Shown: in pieces, positions 53,420 to 63,512 of the stretch | Numbering within the stretch: the stretch's first letter is position 1 | Layout of the letters: every line of letters begins with the position of its first letter | Program-made: the position numbers and the translations under genes | From: Pelecanus crispus | Taxonomy: Eukaryota; Chordata; Aves; Pelecaniformes; Pelecanidae | Length of the DNA: 64,000 nt | Assembly (NCBI RefSeq): GCF_030463565.1 | Contig: NC_134645.1 | Location: forward strand, 1,247,501 to 1,311,500 | Direction: 5' to 3' | Notes under the pieces: generated by a model | The model's input: the letters and a program-made list of their open reading frames with translations, nothing else | Told to the model about the DNA's origin: nothing | Database searches by the model: none

Positions 53420-55131
53420 ATAAACCAGACTGTAAAAGCTTTATTGGTCTACACACAAAATCACCATGTGATTGTGCATTGCGTAGGGTATATTTCCAAT
53501 AAATAAATAAGTATTTACACACGTGCCGGGTGTATAAAACAGTGGGTTGAACCATTTACATTAGGAAAGCTACACTTCATACAATGCGTATCTTTTTATT
53601 TTCTTTGGAGGCTGCGAACTAGCTCTGTCGTATCAGGAGGGGGAAACGCCGCGCGAGAGCAAGCAAACGTAGCACGTAAGGGGGGATGCGGGGGGAACAC
53701 AGCCCCCCGAGCTCTGCAGCCCCTCTGCAGCCCCTCGCCCTCCCCGGCTCTGACCCCAGCCTTGCAAAATGCCCTGCGGGAAAGCTAAGCGTTGCTGCAG
53801 GCTGACATTTCACGGGCATAAAGCTGTCGGCACCCGCTCCGCCGCTCGCCCCGTGCCCGCACCAAAAGCCGCCGGCTTCACTCCGCTACGGCAGCCGGAG
53901 CGGGACCCCCCCCGCCAGCCCTGCCCGGCAGCACTCTGGCTTTGCAGAGCTGCCCCACGTCTCCCCGCCGAACGACGGAGCTGGAAAAACGCAGAAAAAT
54001 AGCTTCCCAGATTTCCCCCCCGTCCGCGGCTGGGAAGCAAGCGGCGGGCTGGATCGTGCTCCCCCAGGAAAGTTTTGCCGTGAGCTTCGACACGGGTTAG
54101 ACTCAGCCCTCGGCCGTGATCGGGACAAAACTAAAGGAAAAACAAGAAAAAAACCCTGTGGACAGGAGGGTTCGGTTAAGCGGGTTTGTTAAAAAAACCA
54201 AAAAAAAACCAGTTTAACCCAACAACGTCAGAAAATCACGGAAGAAACTGCATGGGGAACGCGAGGCTCCCCAGCGCTGCAAACGAGCATTCCTACCGCG
54301 GAAAAAATTACCCTGGCAGTCTCGGTATCCCCATTTAACCTCCGCGCCGCCAAAAAAAAGTAAAAGAGGAGAAATCAGGCACTTCAGCCCTCACATGGTG
54401 ATACTCAGCAGGGTCCCCACTGTCGCTAGCGATTTAAGGTGAAAAGTGCCAGAGGTGAGAGGGAAAAGGGGGGGGGGGGAAGGAACAAAACCTGAGATTT
54501 CTGCCGATGAAACAGAGCGGGGCAGAGGAGCGAGGCAAAGCGCTGACCACAAGATCTTTGCTCCTTCTTCCTTCACCCAAGAGTTTAAAAAAAAAAAACT
54601 TAAAGCGAACCCAGACAGAGGCAGGCGCGTCCCAGCTCGTCGCCACCCCGGGGGAAAACCGTCATCCCCATCCAGCCCAGCGGCACGCTTCCCAGCCGAG
54701 GAGAAGGGAAATTTGGGACCAGGCGAGCTTCCGCGGTCCGCGACGACTCGGCCGGCCGTGGCACGCGTGCTCTCGCCCCACATCCATGCGGATTTAGAGA
54801 GTCAGCTCCGGATGGAGACGTCCCCCCTGTAACACACGCGCAGGTTTTCCTTGAAGCCCCCCCCCCGCAAGCTGCCGGCTTGGGGAACGGAAAGCCGAAC
54901 GTCCTGCAAAGGGAGCAGGAACGGAGCAGCGCCCGGTGCCTTCCACCTTCCCCGCTCGCTGCCGCGAGCGCTGCAAGAGCTGGCTGGAAAGCAGTATTTT
55001 TGGAAGTGGGGGTAATCACAGCTTTTCCCAAATTCTCTTTATCATTAAAAAATTGTGTGGTGGCGGCGGCGGCGGGGAGTAAATGTTATCCAGTTCCATC
55101 CACCTCCCTCTCTCCGTCCTGCCCGGTCTCC
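53420..55131 (-). other. THBD: THBD 3' untranslated region with AU-rich element (inferred)
   Basis: About 1.7 kb from the stop to the AATAAA. Near its end the minus strand has acttatttatttattgg (plus 53498-53513), i.e. overlapping ATTTA pentamers of the AU-rich-element type that shorten mRNA half-life. The 53400-53610 segment is AT-rich, single-copy and unlike the GC-rich middle part (53650-55000). Confidence 0.5.
53440..53445 (-). terminator. THBD: Probable THBD polyadenylation signal AATAAA
   Basis: On the minus strand gtagaccaataaagctttta lies about 1.69 kb after the THBD stop. The AT-rich single-copy context (53400-53610) and the 3'UTR length fit the long 3'UTR of mammalian THBD. Confidence 0.6.
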
Positions 55132-56793
55132 CTACAGTTTCTGGCCGGAGGCGGCACACCGCGAGGCGACCGGCTGAAGTCCCATCTCCTTTTCGTGGGG
55201 GCCGCTGCACTTGTAATCCATGGTGACGGGGGGCCGGCAGCGCTTCTTGGCCAGGTGGTACCCCAGGGCTAGCAGGGCCAGTGCCGCGGAGAGGACGCCC
55301 ACGGCGATGCCCACCAGCACGCCGGGGTGGAGGTGCTCCGCCATCGGTGGGGTCCGGCTGGGGACGGGCGTCTGGGGCGCGGGCCCGAAATCCCCCGAGT
55401 ATGCCCCCTCCCCGTCCTCCTCCTCCTCCGTGATTTTGACGCAGTGGTTCTGGTTGAGGAGCCGGTAGCCGGCGTGGCAGTGGCACTCGTAGCCGCCGGG
55501 GTGGTTGGTGCAGTTGTGCGGGCAGTAGTTCATGTCGCACTCGTCGATGTCCATGCAGACCTGCCCGCTGCCGGCGTCGCCGTCCAGCAAGAAGCCCTCG
55601 GGGCACTCGCAGACCAGGGTGTGCGGGTCGCACTCGGCCGGGCACTGGCTGAGGTTGCAGTGCAGCACGCAGCGGGTGGGCGCCTGCGGGTCGACAGCGT
55701 AGCCGGGGAAGCAGCCGCAGCGGTAGCCGCCGGGCACGTCCTCGCACCGCTGCTCGCAGGGCGCCTCGTAGCAGCGGGAAACGAGCCGGCAGCGCCCTTC
55801 CAGCATCTCGTAGCCGCTGTGGCAGTGGCACTCGAAGCCGCCCTCGGTGTTGACGCAGACTTGTTCGCACACCTTCGGCGACGCGGCGCAGTCGTCGTCG
55901 TCCTCGCAGCTGCTGCCGTCGGCGGCCAGCCGGTAGCCGGAGTCGCACATGCAGAGGAAGGAGGAGCCGGTGACGACGCAGTGGTGCTGGCAGGGCGCGC
56001 CGGCGCAGGGCGAGCTGCAGCTGCGGCCGTCGAGGGCCAGCGCCTTGCCGTCGGGGCAGGAGCAGCGCGGCCCGCCGGCCTCCTCGCCGCAAGCCCCCTC
56101 GCAGCCGCCGTTGGCCAGGCGGCAAGGCCAGGCCCCGGGGGCGTCTCGGCCCCAGCGCAGGCCCCTGTTTTCGCCGTCCTCGTCGCAGCGCAGCTCCAGC
56201 CCCATGGCGGGGACGCTGGCGATGCTGAGAGGGGGAAGCGCCGTGAAGTCCCCGCCGCGGGCACCGAAAGGGGTGGCGTAGGTGATGGCCAACCCTTCGG
56301 CGGGCTGCAGGCGCGGGCAGCTGCCCGGGTAGCCGTACTCGCAGAGGAAGCCATCGGCCGGCGCGTCGCACCGCCGCTCCTCCCAGCGCAGCTCCCGCGA
56401 CACGGCCACGCACCGCTCGCCGCACCGCCACGCCGAAGGCGCCCAGTTGGCGTAGTCGGTGCTGCGGTCGCCCGTCACCCACTGGAAGCCGCGGAGGCGC
56501 TGGGCCGGCTGGCTGCAACCCTGCGGCCGGCTCAGCCCCAGCCACAGCCTCCCGCTGCGGTTCTGCAGCAGCAAGGCGATGGCATCCTCCGCCACCGTGG
56601 AGCGGACGGTCATCAGGTGCCCGCCGCCCGCCTTGCACGCCTCCTCGGCCTCGGCGAAGGGCAGGGCGGCCCAAAAAACGCCGAAGCAATCGTGCTCCAA
56701 GCACAGCGCGCCCGAAGGGGGCCCCGGCGCCGGCTCCCCCCGGAGCCCCAGCCCCAGCCCGGCCAGCAGCAGCGGCAGCAGGAGCCGCCGCAT
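55132..56793 (-). CDS. THBD: Thrombomodulin precursor, 553 aa, intronless
   Basis: Endothelial cell-surface cofactor that binds thrombin and switches it to activating protein C. Signal peptide about 1-19 (MRRLLLPLLLAGLGLGLRG). C-type lectin-like domain about 28-155. Six EGF-like domains: 224-259, 263-296, 302-335, 341-375, 379-413 and 419-451. Ca-binding DIDEC is at 415-419, ahead of EGF6. Acidic/Pro stalk 455-490 (TEEEEDGEG), membrane helix about 491-514, basic stop-transfer KKRCR and short tail ending GQKL. N-glycosylation sites N78, N380 and N427. Human is 575 aa and also intronless. The EGF4-EGF5 linker is V-L-H (376-378), with Leu where human has Met388. Start chosen at 56793: signal peptide immediately follows and a TATA box lies 70 bp upstream, although the frame stays open far upstream through a minisatellite. 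CD93 is excluded by the six-EGF layout and the EGF5/EGF6 sequences. Confidence 0.97.
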   Translation of the reverse strand: MRRLLLPLLLAGLGLGLRGEPAPGPPSGALCLEHDCFGVFWAALPFAEAEEACKAGGGHLMTVRSTVAEDAIALLLQNRSGRLWLGLSRPQGCSQPAQRLRGFQWVTGDRSTDYANWAPSAWRCGERCVAVSRELRWEERRCDAPADGFLCEYGYPGSCPRLQPAEGLAITYATPFGARGGDFTALPPLSIASVPAMGLELRCDEDGENRGLRWGRDAPGAWPCRLANGGCEGACGEEAGGPRCSCPDGKALALDGRSCSSPCAGAPCQHHCVVTGSSFLCMCDSGYRLAADGSSCEDDDDCAASPKVCEQVCVNTEGGFECHCHSGYEMLEGRCRLVSRCYEAPCEQRCEDVPGGYRCGCFPGYAVDPQAPTRCVLHCNLSQCPAECDPHTLVCECPEGFLLDGDAGSGQVCMDIDECDMNYCPHNCTNHPGGYECHCHAGYRLLNQNHCVKITEEEEDGEGAYSGDFGPAPQTPVPSRTPPMAEHLHPGVLVGIAVGVLSAALALLALGYHLAKKRCRPPVTMDYKCSGPHEKEMGLQPVASRCAASGQKL

Positions 56794-56862
56794 GGCGGGC
56801 GGCGGAGGGGCCGGCCGGCTCGGCAAATCTCTGGCATGCCCGCCCCTCCGCTCGCCCGCCCG

Positions 56863-56869
56863 ATTTATA
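56863..56869 (-). promoter_or_regulatory. THBD: THBD TATA box
   Basis: Minus strand cgggctataaatcgggcg, 70 bp upstream of the start codon in a GC-rich context. Places transcription start at about 56835-56840 and leaves a leader of roughly 40-45 nt. Mammalian THBD also has a TATA-type promoter. Confidence 0.7.
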
Positions 56870-57307
56870 GCCCGCCGCAGGAAGGAAGCGCCTCCGGGGA
56901 CGGGCCGCCGCCGCCGCTCCTCCGCGGAGAGATTGCGGCGGGGGCGGCCCCGGCGGGGCGGTAAATCCCGGCCTGCGGGGCGGGGGCGGCTCTCCCGGGG
57001 GCTGCCGAGCCCCCCCTCCCGCCCCCCGCCCGGCCGCCGCCCCCCGACTCCTTCTGCCGGCTCCTCCCCGCCGAGCTGGGCGGGAGCGCCCGGGGATGCT
57101 CCCCGCGTTGGGCGGAGCGGGGCTGGGAAGCAGCAGGCAAGGGGGGGGGGAGGGGGGGAGAGCTGCCCCCCCCACTCCCCGTACCCCGCGGGGTGCCCCC
57201 GGGACGGGTCGCCCGGTGCCGATGTGCTGGGGGCTGCGGCAGCCGCGGGACGCGGGCTTAGGGGTGGGCAGAGCCGGGGAAAATGGGTTTGCTCCTTGGG
57301 GAAAGCG
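56870..57307 (-). promoter_or_regulatory. THBD: THBD upstream CpG-rich region
   Basis: About 440 bp of GC/CpG-rich single-copy sequence with several GC-box-like words (gggcgggc, ccgccccc) between the TATA box and the minisatellite. It probably holds the proximal promoter; individual sites were not resolved. Confidence 0.35.
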
Positions 57308-60300
57308 GGAGCCGGCGCTGGAGGGACGGGGACACGGGAGGGGAAACACTGGAGGGACAGGGACTTGCTGGAGGGACGGGGACACGGGAGAGCCGGCGCT
57401 GGAGGGACGGGGACTTGGTGGAAGGACAGGGACACTGGAGAGCCGGCGCTGGAGGGACGGGGACACTGGAGACGAAACACTGGAGGGACAGGGACTTGCT
57501 GGAGAGCCAGCGCTGGAGGGACGGGGACTTGCTGGAGGGACGGGGACACTTGAGAGGAAACGCTGGAGGGACGGGGACTTGCTGGAGAGTGAGCACTGGA
57601 GGGACAGGGACACTGGAGAGCCAGCGCTGGAGGGACGGGGACTTGCTGGAGGGACGGGGACACTGGAGAGGAAACGCTGGAGGGACGGGGACACGGGAGA
57701 GCCAGCGCTGGAGGGACGGGGACTTGCTGGAGGGACGGGGACACTGGAGAGGAAACGCTGGAGGGACGGGGACACAGGAGAGCCAGCGCTGGAGGGACGG
57801 GGACTTGCTGGAGAGTGAGCACTGGAGGGACGGGGACATGGTGGAGGGACAAGGACACTGGAGAGGAAACGCTGGAGGGACGGGGACACTGGAGAGCCGG
57901 CGCTGGAGGGACGGGGACACTGGAGACGAAACACTGGATGGACAGGGACTTGCTGGAGAGCCAGCGCTGGAGGGACGGGGACACTGGAGAGGAAACGCTG
58001 GAGGGACGGGGACACGGGAGAGGAAACGCTGGAGGGACGGGGACACGGGAGAGGAAACACTGGAGGGACGGGGACTTGCTGGAGAGTGAGCACTGGAGGG
58101 ACAGGGACACTGGAGAGCCAGCGCTGGAGGGACGGGGACACTGGAGAGGAAACGCTGGAGGGACGGGGACATGGTGGAGGGACGGGGACACGGGAGAGCC
58201 AGCACTGGAGGGACAGGGACACAGGAGGGGAAACACTGGAGGGACAGGGACTTGCTGGAGGGACAGGGACACGGGAGAGCCAGCGCTGGAGGGACAGGGA
58301 CTTGGTGGAAGGACAGGGACACTGGAGAGCCGGCGCTGGAGGGACGGGGACACTGGAGACGAAACACTGGAGGGACAGGGACTTGCTGGAGAGCCAGCGC
58401 TGGAGGGACGGGGACTTGCTGGAGGGACGGGGACACTTGAGAGGAAACGCTGGAGGGACGGGGACTTGCTGGAGAGTGAGCACTGGAGGGACAGGGACAC
58501 TGGAGAGCCAGCGCTGGAGGGACGGGGACTTGCTGGAGGGACGGGGACACTGGAGAGGAAACGCTGGAGGGACGGGGACACGGGAGAGCCAGCGCTGGAG
58601 GGACAGGGACTTGCTGGAGAGTGAGCACTGGAGGGACGGGGACATGGTGGAGGGACAGGAACACTGGAGAGGAAACGCTGGAGGGACGGGGACACTGGAG
58701 AGCCAGCGCTGGAGGGACGGGGACACGGGAGGGGAAACACTGGAGGGACAGGGACTTGCTGGAGGGACGGGGACACGGGAGAGCGAGCGCTGGAGGGACG
58801 GGGACACTGGAGACGAAACACTGGAGGGACAGGGACTTGCTGGAGGGACGGGGACACGGGAGAACCAGTGCTGGAGGGACGGGGACACGGGAGGGGAAAC
58901 ACTGGAGGGACAGGGACTTGCTGGAGGGACGGGGACACGGGAGAGCCAGCGCTGGAGGGACGGGGACACTGGAGACGAAACACTGGAGGGACAGGGACTT
59001 GCTGGAGAGCCAGCGCTGGAGGGACGGGGACACTGGAGAGGAAACGCTGGAGGGACGGGGACACGGGAGAGGAAACACTGGAGGGACGGGGACTTGCTGG
59101 AGAGTGAGCACTGGAGGGACAGGGACACTGGAGAGCCAGCGCTGGAGGGACGGGGACACTGGAGAGGAAACGCTGGAGGGACGGGGACATGGTGGAGGGA
59201 CGGGGACACGGGAGAGCCAGCGCTGGAGGGACGGGGACTTGCTGGAGAGTGAGCACTGGAGGGACGGGGACATGGTGGAGGGACAAGGACACTGGAGAGG
59301 AAACGCTGGAGGGACGGGGACTTGGTGGAGGGACAGGGACACTGGAGAGGAAACACTGGAGGGACGGGGACACAGGAGAGCCAGTGCTGGAGGGACGGGG
59401 ACTTGCTGGAGAGTGAGCACTGGAGGGACGGGGACATGGTGGAGGGACAAGGACACTGGAGAGGAAACGCTGGAGGGACGGGGACTTGGTGGAGGGACAG
59501 GGACACTGGAGAGGAAACACTGGAGGGACGGGGACACAGGAGAGCCAGTGCTGGAGGGACGGGGACTTGCTGGAGGGACAGGAACACTAGAGAGGAAATG
59601 CTGGAGGGACAGGGACACTGGAGAGCCAGCGCTGGAGGGACAGGGATCACGGGAGAGCCAGTGCTGGAGGGACGGGGACACTGGAGAGGAAACGCTGGAG
59701 GGACGGGGACACAGGAGAGCCAGCGCTGGAGGGACGGGGACTTGCTGGAGAGTGAGCACTGGAGGGACAGGGACATGGTGGAGGGACAAGGACACTGGAG
59801 AGGAAACGCTGGAGGGACGGGGACACTGGAGAGCCAGCGCTGGAGGGACGGGGACTTGGTGGAGGGAGAGGGACACTGGAGAGGAAACACTGGAGGGACG
59901 GGGACATGGTGGAGGGACGGGGACACGGGAGAGCAAGCACTGGAGGGACAGGGACTTGGTGGAGAGGAAACGCTGGAGGGACAGGGATCACGGGAGAGCA
60001 AGCGCTGGAGGGACGGGGACACTGGAGAGCAAGTGCTGGAGGGACGGGGACTTGCTGGAGGGACAGGGATCACGGGAGAGCAAGCGCTGGAGGGATGGGG
60101 ACACTGGAGAGGAAACACTGGAGGGACAGGGACTTGCTGGAGGGACAGGGATCACGGGAGAGCCAGCACTGGAGGGACGGGGACTTGCTGGAGAGTGAGC
60201 ACTGGAGGGACGGGGACATGGTGGAGGGACGGGGACACGGGAGAGCAAGCGCTGGAGGGACGGGGACACTGGAGAGGAAACGCTGGAGGGACAGGGATAC

Positions 60301-60463
60301 TGGAGAGCCAGCGCTGGAGGGATGGGGACTTGCTGGAGGGATGGGGACACTGGAGAGGAAATGCTGGAGGGACAGGGACACGGGAAAGGAAACGCTGGAG
60401 GGACGGGGACACTGGAGAGGAAACACTGGAGGGACAGGGACTTGCTGGAGGGACGGGGACTTG
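57308..60463. repeat. 3.16-kb composite minisatellite upstream of THBD
   Basis: Built from a 17- or 19-bp block (ggagggacggggacact or ggagggacggggacttgct) with an optional 14-bp block (ggagaggaaacgct, ggagagccagcgct or ggagagtgagcact), giving 17/19, 31 and 33-bp units. Long internal duplications are visible: one of 887 bp offset (markers tggaaggacaggg at 57420/58307 and cacttgagagg at 57546/58433) and a 164-bp head-to-tail one (59245 and 59409). Stop codons are almost absent, so several frames read through it, including THBD's own. Not a protein. Confidence 0.97.
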
Positions 60464-62039
60464 CCGAAGGGGTGCCCCAGGAGGGCTGTCGGGCATCCGA
60501 ACCCCGCCGGGTTCCGCACCCCGGTCGCAAGGCTGCCCATCGTGTTACAGCGTCGGCTCTGCTGCAGCCAGCGCCGTCCCAAAGCCTGCGGAGCCCCAGG
60601 AGCTGACGCGAGGCAGCGATGGCAGCGGCGCCGGCGGCAGCCCCGCGAGCTGTCCCCGCTCGGGATGCCCTGCCAGGGCCAGAGCGGTGGCCCGGTCGCC
60701 CCTTCCGAACGCCACGGCTCATCCGCTGCCACTCCTGGAGCTTCGGCGTCTGGATTTCACACCGGTCCTCGCCGAGCGAGGTGGCCACCCAGCTGCAGAC
60801 CGCACAGGCCCGCCAGATACCTTCAAGGCAGCCAGGACCGGTGGCCACAGGGCCAGCGGCCGTGCCCGCCCGCCCCTTGCCCTCTTCCCATCGCTTGCTC
60901 TTCTCCGGAGGCGCGGCGCGGTCCCCGAGGGATGGTGGCACAGGGCAGGGTGACATCTGCCACCACAGTAGGTGGCATGGGGAGGCTGCGGCGGGCACCC
61001 ACGCTGCCGGGAAGAGGTTGCCCAGGCACCTCTGCCACGCCGGCCCGCAGACCTGCGGCGACGGCAGCTCCCGCTGCTCCTCTGCGCGGTAAAGATGCGC
61101 CGGGGGGGAAGGCAGGGTCGGGCTGCCGGCTCTTCCAGGGCAAAGTCAGACTTTAAAGCAAAAAAGTGCGGGTTTTTCAGAGAGGAGAGGCATTCGGAGA
61201 TGTCCGCGGGGATTTACTGATTTTTGCTGCAGCTTGGGAGAGCCCTTCCCCTCGCTTGAAGGATGCGGCGTTAACAGCGACGGGCGACCATCCCCGCGTG
61301 CCTTACAATTTGCAGCCCAGCAAAGCAGTTCCGGAGGATCTGAGCTAAGCTGGGACGCCAGGAAAAAAGCGGGATTTCCCGCAGGCTTTGCAAATCAGCC
61401 CCCAGTTACACCCAGGGCTGGCGCAGCCTTGCTCTTGGACTTGGGCGAGCATGGGCGTGGAGGGGCCGGCAGCGTGCGGTGCCGTGCTTTGGGACAGCAT
61501 CCCGGCTCCCGCGCTGCCGGAGCGCGCTGGCAGAGCCGGGGCTGAGCACCGGGAGAGGGGTCCCGTCCCCGGTGCCCCTGCCCGGCCGGGGGGCCAGCTC
61601 ACGGGCACCTCCGCTGCCGCTTTCTGCGCAGCCCTACCCTTTCCAGGGTTTTATCTTGGCGGGATCCGCCGCCGCCGTCGGAACGTAGCCAAGAGCAAAA
61701 TAAAAACGAAAAGCAAACATCCAAAGCTTCGCCACACGAAGGAAAGGGTATTTGACCTTTTTTTTTTTTTTTTTTTTAAATAAATTTTGAGAGCGGTGTT
61801 TTTACCGGAAGACTCAGTCACTGCAATTAGGATCCCCTGCGGAGAAGCAAATCCGTATTTCCTCGCTTCGCTCATTGCAAGGAAGTTACTTTATTACACT
61901 TATTATTAAATATATTTATGTAATTATTATGTAAATTTATTTATTGCCGTTTGCCTTGTCCTCTTCCAGCCCTGTGTGGTTCGTTGCAGCTCACGTGAGG
62001 CTGCGGGCCACGGAGAAAAGGAAAGATGGGGAAAAGGGG
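60464..62039. other. Intergenic, no gene recognised
   Basis: GC-rich to 61700, then AT-rich (61760-62000, with T17 run at 61759 and tattattaaatatatttat). No recognisable gene; CD93, the next gene in mammals, is not present in the window. Confidence 0.35.
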
Positions 62040-62172
62040 AATAATAAACCTTAATAATAGTAGTTGTAATAGTTGGGGTGGTAGTAGTAGTAATAACAAC
62101 AACAACAGTAATAATAATGATGGTAATAGCAATAATAATGATGATAATAGAAATAATAATAATAAAAAAAAT
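62040..62172. repeat. Degenerate AAT/AAC trinucleotide repeat
   Basis: Mixture of aat, gta, aac and gat triplets (taataatagtagttgtaat, aacaacaacagtaataat, aataataataataaaa). Asn/Ser-rich ORF is a repeat translation. Confidence 0.9.
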
Positions 62173-63050
62173 TCAAAATTGCCAAACAAGCCGTGGTGGT
62201 CGGTAGCTGCAGAGCTCGGCTGGTGGAAAGGGGAGCAGAGGAGCTCGTGCTCTTTCTCAGCTGCCTTTCCCCCCGCCTGCCTTCGGCCTCCTTCACACCT
62301 TCATCGCCTCTCCGGGAAGGGGAATATCAAGGAAATGCCGTTTTCTGCTCGGGCTGCAGGAGGAGCGATGGGAAGCTCAGCTCTCGGGCTGCGGAGCGCT
62401 CAGATCCATCATTTCACCCCCTTGGAAATCTCAGCTCGGTGACCTGCAACGGGAAGCGAACGTCTGCGGGTTTGGGGTTCGTCGGGGGGCTGTACCCCAA
62501 GGAGAGAGGCCGGCGGGGTACGGTGCAGGGCGGGTTCGTTTTCCCCGCTAATGAAGCCCAGGGCCAGGGGAGCTTGCTTTTTTTTTTATTTTTTCCGTTT
62601 TCAGAAGCAAACCAGCAAAAGAAGCGGGGGAAAGGTCAGGGCAAACAAGGGCAAAAGAAAGAAGACAATGTCATCGGTGGAAAATAAAACAATACCAATA
62701 GATGCCTGCGCTCGCTCTCTTTTTTTTTTTTTTTAAGAAATTATAAAAACAGACAAAAATTTCCTTTTCAAGGCTGCACGATGAGCAATATTTTGAAAAT
62801 TGCCAGGAAGAAATATAGTCCTCCCAAAACAATGATTTCTCAGATCGTCGCGCTGATGTCCTTGCCCCGCCAACAACGGCTTGCAGGGTTGATCTTGCCG
62901 GTAGAAGGGAGAGATAATGAGGGCAGGAGAGACGGGATTAATTATGTTTTAATAACTCTTTTTTTTTTTTTTTTTTTTTTTTTAATTCCGATGATCTTTC
63001 CCCTCTGCCGCCTCAAAGCACGACAGGCGCCGGCTGATGCGGCCCCGATG
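62173..63050. other. Intergenic, no gene recognised
   Basis: Single-copy DNA with T runs (62576-62590, 62719-62735, 62959-62983). No gene recognised. Confidence 0.35.
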
Positions 63051-63260
63051 GGCTGACTCACAGGCACAGAAATGCCCTTCCTGCTGACATGCGGCTTTTC
63101 CTTTGTGAAAGTTGATTCATCATGCTCCTCCGCGATGCAAAGTTATTGCAAGATATTACCGGCTGTCCGCGGCGATAACAGGAGGGAGACCTTTCGCTTT
63201 ACTCGGGTCTGACTCATCTGAAATGTCGGCGTCACCCTTCGGCCAGAAGAATGCTCAGAG
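63051..63260. promoter_or_regulatory. Candidate regulatory island with two perfect AP-1 sites
   Basis: TGACTCA occurs at 63054-63060 and again at 63211-63217. Between are gaaagttgattcatcatgct, gcaaagttattgcaagatat and gcggcgataacagg. Single-copy and balanced in composition, 6.2 kb upstream of the THBD start. Enhancer role inferred. Confidence 0.28.
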
Positions 63261-63417
63261 CGGGTGTTTTGAATAGTTTTTTTTGACCTGTGGTTATTGG
63301 GGGGGGGCGGGTGTTATGTGTCATGGATTTTCTTTGCTTGTTTGTTGGATTTTGGAAATGAGGTTCCCGATGTCAGAATGCTGACAATTATACACCATTT
63401 AATACAATGCAATATAA

Positions 63418-63512
63418 TAGAATTTATAGAATAGAATAGAATAGAAATATAATATAATTATATATTAGCATATAATTATATTTATTATTATAATTATATT
63501 TCTATTCTACTC
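63418..63512. repeat. AT-rich imperfect palindrome at start of the ATTCT array
   Basis: Left arm has tagaatagaatagaaatata and atataattatata; right arm has tataattatattt and ataattatatttctattcta, so the strand bias of the pentamer flips (TAGAA to TTCTA) around about 63470. Can extrude as a cruciform or hairpin. Confidence 0.75.

Noticed and set aside
55016-60118. 1700-aa minus-strand ORF overlapping THBD in another frame
   Set aside because: It is the minisatellite translation joined to a wrong-frame reading of THBD; THBD's own frame has the signal peptide, EGF cysteines and membrane helix.
62026-62442. Asn-rich 138-aa ORF
   Set aside because: Translation of the AAT/AAC triplet repeat.
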